Part shown: positions 61,188 to 64,000 of the stretch, one piece after another
Numbering within the stretch: the stretch's first letter is position 1
Layout of the letters: each line of letters begins with the position of its first letter
Source of the DNA: Oscillospiraceae bacterium
GTDB taxonomy: Bacteria > Bacillota > Clostridia > Oscillospirales > Ruminococcaceae
Direction of reading: 5' to 3'
Assembly (NCBI GenBank): GCA_017408395.1
Contig: JAFQUQ010000054.1
Location: 25,083-89,082 of the forward strand
DNA length: 64,000 nucleotides
Translations under genes and position numbers: made by a program
Notes under the pieces: generated by a model
Databases searched by the model: none
Seen by the model: the letters and a program-made list of their open reading frames with translations, nothing else
Told to the model about the DNA's origin: nothing

Positions 61188-62123
61188 ATGAGCAGAAAAT
61201 TAAAGGGCAATCTGATGCTGCTTATCACCGCATTTATCTGGGGTACGGCTTTCGTTGCCCAGAGCGAGGGAATGAACTACGTCGGCCCGTTTACTTACAG
61301 TACCGCAAGAACCCTTCTTGGGGGATTTGTGCTTATTCCTGTTATTCTCTTTTTTAAAAAGGGTGTAAAAACACCGCCGCAGACGGATACGTTCTCGCTA
61401 AAAGAAACTGTAAAGGGCGGTATTATCTGCGGAATAGTGCTTTTCTTTGCAAGCTCACTCCAGCAGGTGGGTATAAGTATGACGACAGCAGGCAAGGCAG
61501 GCTTCATAAGTGCCATTTACATTATCGCTGTGCCCGTTGCAGAATTTTTTATTTACCGTAAAAAATCGGTTTTTGTGTGGATATGTGCTCTTATCGCATT
61601 TGCGGGACTTTATCTTCTCTGCGTAAACGAGGGGCTTAAAATCAACACGGGCGACCTTATCGTGCTTATAAGCGCATTCTGTTTTACGGTGCACATTATG
61701 GTGATAGACCGCTTCAACAGCAGAAATGCCGACGGTATGATGATGTCCTGCATACAGTTTTTTACGGCAGCAATATTTATGGCGGCGGCAATGTTTATTT
61801 TTGAAGAGCCTCACATAAATGATATTTTTGCGGCAAAATACACTATTCTTTATGCAGGGGTAATGTCAAGCGGCGTTGCGTTTACTCTGCAAATTCTCGG
61901 TCAGCGTTATGCAGACCCTACTTCGGCTTCGCTGATAATGAGTCTGGAGTCGGTATTTGCGGCACTTTCGGGATGGCTTCTGCTTAACGAGCTTATGTCG
62001 CCAAAGGAATTTACGGGATGTATTCTTGTTTTTGCGGCTGTAATACTTGCACAGCTTAAAGACAGGAAAAAAGATACACCAAAAAGTGAAAAGGGGGAAA
62101 TTTATGAAAAAGCATCTGAGTAA
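61188..62123 (+). CDS. EamA-family DMT transporter
   Basis: A 311-residue ten-helix transporter. ATG 61188 (MSRKLKGNLMLLITAFIWGT) is chosen because the promoter's start point lies after the longer frame's start at 61068, and AAGGGGA is upstream. Two EamA repeats are visible, with WGTAFVAQSEGM at the first helix and a second repeat from about 155 (NTGDLIVLISAFCFTVHIMV). Substrates of the family include amino acids and metabolites; this one cannot be told. It overlaps the next gene by 20 bases, so both share a transcript. Confidence 0.9.
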   Translation: MSRKLKGNLMLLITAFIWGTAFVAQSEGMNYVGPFTYSTARTLLGGFVLIPVILFFKKGVKTPPQTDTFSLKETVKGGIICGIVLFFASSLQQVGISMTTAGKAGFISAIYIIAVPVAEFFIYRKKSVFVWICALIAFAGLYLLCVNEGLKINTGDLIVLISAFCFTVHIMVIDRFNSRNADGMMMSCIQFFTAAIFMAAAMFIFEEPHINDIFAAKYTILYAGVMSSGVAFTLQILGQRYADPTSASLIMSLESVFAALSGWLLLNELMSPKEFTGCILVFAAVILAQLKDRKKDTPKSEKGEIYEKASE

Positions 62124-63738
62124 AATCATATTCGGTCTGCTTGTAGTAACATTCATTGTATGGTGCGCACTGACGGCGCCTGTTTCAGAAGCGGTAGGCT
62201 CTCTGTGGTCACTGCTTCCGCCGATAGTGGCAATCGGTCTTGCGCTTATCACCAAAGAAGTTTATTCGTCGCTGTTTATCGGTATCGTAACGGGCGGTGC
62301 AATTTATGCGGCGGCAAACGCAAGCGGCTTCAGCGGTATGTTTACGGCAATCGTTCAGGACGGACTTATCGCAAACCTTGCAGATTCCTACAACGTGGGA
62401 ATTCTCATTTTCCTTGTAATTCTCGGCACGATAGTTGTGCTGATGAACAAGGCAGGCGGCAGCCGTGCTTACGGCGAATGGGCGGCAAAGCACATAAAAA
62501 GCCGTGCAGGAGCAAGTTTAGCTACTTTTTTCCTGGGCATTCTCATTTTTGTTGACGACTATTTCAACTGCCTGACGGTAGGCTCTGTAATGCGTCCTAT
62601 AACGGACAAGCATAATATTTCACGCTCAAAGCTTGCTTATCTTATCGACTCAACCGCCGCACCAATCTGTATCATCGCTCCGATTTCATCCTGGGCAGCG
62701 GCAGTCAGCGGTACAGTCGAAGGCGTAAACGGCATACGCCTTTTCATCAGCACCATACCATATAATCTCTACGCTCTGCTTACACTTCTTATGGTAGTTT
62801 TCATTTCTTTAAGCGGTGTAAACTACGGTCCTATGAAGCTTCACGAGAACAACGCACTCAAAGGCGACCTTTTTACAACACGCAATAAGGTTTATGACAA
62901 TGACGAAACACCCGTAACCACCAAGGGCAAGGTAATTGACCTTATTCTCCCTGTAATAATGCTTATCGTTTTCTGCGTACTGGGGATGATTTACACGGGT
63001 GGCTTCTTTGACGGTGCAGACTTTGTTTCAGCATTCGCAGACTGTGACGCTTCTTACGGCCTGTCACTTGGCTCACTGGGAGCACTTCTGCTGATAATGA
63101 TTTATTTTATGTGCCGTAAGGTACTCACATTTACAGACTGTATGGACTCCGTTGCGCTTGGCTTTAAACAGATGGTACCTGCAATTCTTATCTTAACATT
63201 TGCGTGGACACTGAAAACAATGACAAACCTTCTCGAAGCAGGCAGCTTTGTTTCCGGCATAGTTGAAAGTGCAACAGCTATACAAATTCTTCTCCCGCTT
63301 ATTCTTTTTGTAGTTGCGTTGGGACTTTCCTTTGCAACAGGTACCTCCTGGGGCACCTTCGGAATACTTATCCCTATCGTAACAAGCGTGTTTACAAACG
63401 ACCTTGCAAACGTTACAAGCACAGGCGAAATCCCTGCAATGGTAATCATCTGCATTTCCGCTTGTCTTGCAGGTGCAGTATGCGGCGACCACTGCTCACC
63501 TATTTCTGACACAACCATTATGGCATCGACAGGTGCACAGTGCGACCACGTAAACCACGTTTCAACACAGCTCCCCTACGCTCTCACTGTTGCGGCCGTA
63601 AGTGCCGCAGGATACCTGCTTTCAGGCTTTGTCCAGAATGTATTTGTTGTGCTCGGCGTATCAATAGTACTTATGTTTATTGTTCTGTGGATAATCAGAA
63701 TGGTAACCACTAAAAAAGCAGAATCCGCTTCTGCATAA
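62104..63738 (+). CDS. NhaC-type Na+/H+ antiporter family transporter
   Basis: A 544-residue membrane protein. ATG 62104 (MKKHLSKIIFGLLVVTFIVW) has AGGGGGA ahead; a longer frame lies inside the EamA gene. About 12-13 membrane helices are visible. FVDDYFNCLTVGSVMRPITD (about 152-171) and GTSWGTFGILIPI, with CGDHCSPISDTTIMAS near 460-475, are hallmarks of the NhaC and related Na+/H+ or malate-lactate antiporter family. Ion and solute are not shown. Confidence 0.92.
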   Translation: MKKHLSKIIFGLLVVTFIVWCALTAPVSEAVGSLWSLLPPIVAIGLALITKEVYSSLFIGIVTGGAIYAAANASGFSGMFTAIVQDGLIANLADSYNVGILIFLVILGTIVVLMNKAGGSRAYGEWAAKHIKSRAGASLATFFLGILIFVDDYFNCLTVGSVMRPITDKHNISRSKLAYLIDSTAAPICIIAPISSWAAAVSGTVEGVNGIRLFISTIPYNLYALLTLLMVVFISLSGVNYGPMKLHENNALKGDLFTTRNKVYDNDETPVTTKGKVIDLILPVIMLIVFCVLGMIYTGGFFDGADFVSAFADCDASYGLSLGSLGALLLIMIYFMCRKVLTFTDCMDSVALGFKQMVPAILILTFAWTLKTMTNLLEAGSFVSGIVESATAIQILLPLILFVVALGLSFATGTSWGTFGILIPIVTSVFTNDLANVTSTGEIPAMVIICISACLAGAVCGDHCSPISDTTIMASTGAQCDHVNHVSTQLPYALTVAAVSAAGYLLSGFVQNVFVVLGVSIVLMFIVLWIIRMVTTKKAESASA

Positions 63739-63743
63739 TCATA

Positions 63744-63782
63744 AAAATCTCCTTGCTCTTTAAACGGGCAGGGAGATTTTTT
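63744..63782 (+). terminator. terminator after the antiporter
   Basis: AAAATCTCCTTGC pairs with GCAGGGAGATTTT with one mismatch, followed by TT. Confidence 0.85.
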
Positions 63783-63814
63783 ACTGCTGTTTGCTTAAAA
63801 CGTTCATTTTTTGC

Positions 63815-63843
63815 TTGACAAATGCAAAATTAAGGTGTATAAT
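63815..63843 (+). promoter_or_regulatory. promoter of tRNA-Leu
   Basis: TTGACA (63815-63820) and TATAAT (63838-63843) are perfect with 17 bases between, 17 bases before the tRNA. Confidence 0.88.
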
Positions 63844-63860
63844 GTTTTAGTAAGTTATAT

Positions 63861-63947
63861 GCCGCTGTGGTGGAATAGGCAGACACAAGGGACTTAAAAT
63901 CCCTCGGTAGCGATACCGTACCGGTTCAAGTCCGGTTAGCGGCACCA
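63861..63947 (+). tRNA. tRNA-Leu (UAA)
   Basis: The acceptor arm GCCGCTG pairs with TAGCGGC, followed by discriminator A and an encoded CCA. The anticodon loop CTTAAAA gives UAA. A long variable arm (CGGTAGCGATACCG) marks it as class II, and the T arm is CCGGTTCAAGTCCGG. It reads TTA codons. A terminator follows at once. Confidence 0.97.
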
Positions 63948-63951
63948 AAAT

Positions 63952-63990
63952 CACCTCAAATCCTTTTAAAATCAGGGTTTGAGGTGTTTT
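63952..63990 (+). terminator. terminator after tRNA-Leu
   Basis: CACCTCAAA pairs with TTTGAGGTG around a loop of about 18 bases, followed by a run of T. Confidence 0.88.
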
Positions 63991-64000
63991 TTTATTTCCC

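Overview
The window looks like chromosome from a Clostridia-class Firmicute, most likely a Ruminococcus-like member of the Oscillospiraceae. The grounds are the gene order plsX-rnc-radical SAM-smc-ftsY, a reverse-order rubrerythrin, many sigma-A promoters with exact 17-base spacers, strong AGGAGG ribosome sites, and secreted proteins with tryptophan-rich beta-sandwich modules of the kind seen in ruminococci. The species is an inference. No CRISPR array and no rRNA are present; there is one tRNA, at the right end.

Layout. 1-752: two YcxB-like membrane proteins (the first cut by the window edge). 776-15273: a dense housekeeping run for lipid, RNA, chromosome and ribosome biogenesis (plsX, rnc, radical SAM, smc, ftsY, rdgB, yhbY, nadD, yqeK, rsfS, a membrane protein, leuS, rpsU, yqeG). 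FtsY carries its acidic region at the C-terminus rather than the N-terminus, and rpsU has a structured leader. 15339-32466: two giant tandem paralogous secreted proteins on the minus strand (3048 and 2562 residues), made of beta-sandwich, InlB-B-like and beta-solenoid-like repeats. They share signal peptides, terminators and a structured 5' leader whose stems are kept by compensatory changes.

32708-40214: an integrative element of about 7.4 kb inserted into the 3' end of the rubrerythrin gene, bounded by 149-base direct repeats (147 identical). It carries a tyrosine recombinase, a WYL regulator, an Xre regulator and an excisionase-like protein facing each other across an operator region, a lipoprotein, a SHOCT membrane protein, and a block of small unknown genes with a long hairpin. 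40134-43215: rubrerythrin and a ClpC-type ATPase. 43392-44928: mgtE behind a leader with a 28-codon upstream ORF and a hairpin that can hide the mgtE ribosome site.

45042-56252: regulators and signalling (TetR, chemoreceptor, HD-GYP, AraC/GyrI, adenosylhomocysteinase, second chemoreceptor), a radical SAM / DUF4130 pair whose promoter contains LexA-type boxes, and an M20 amidohydrolase. 56432-60127: an operon of a lone receiver domain, an atypical diacylglycerol-kinase-like protein and a hybrid histidine kinase with receiver and HPt domains. 60128-61065: a 938-base AT-rich insert bounded by a perfect 59-base repeat of the kinase 3' end and carrying one unknown membrane-tailed protein. 61188-63947: an EamA transporter, an NhaC-type antiporter and tRNA-Leu(UAA).

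The most unusual content is the two insertions that each duplicate the 3' end of a protein-coding gene, the conserved leader RNA of the giant proteins, and the mgtE leader with its upstream ORF.
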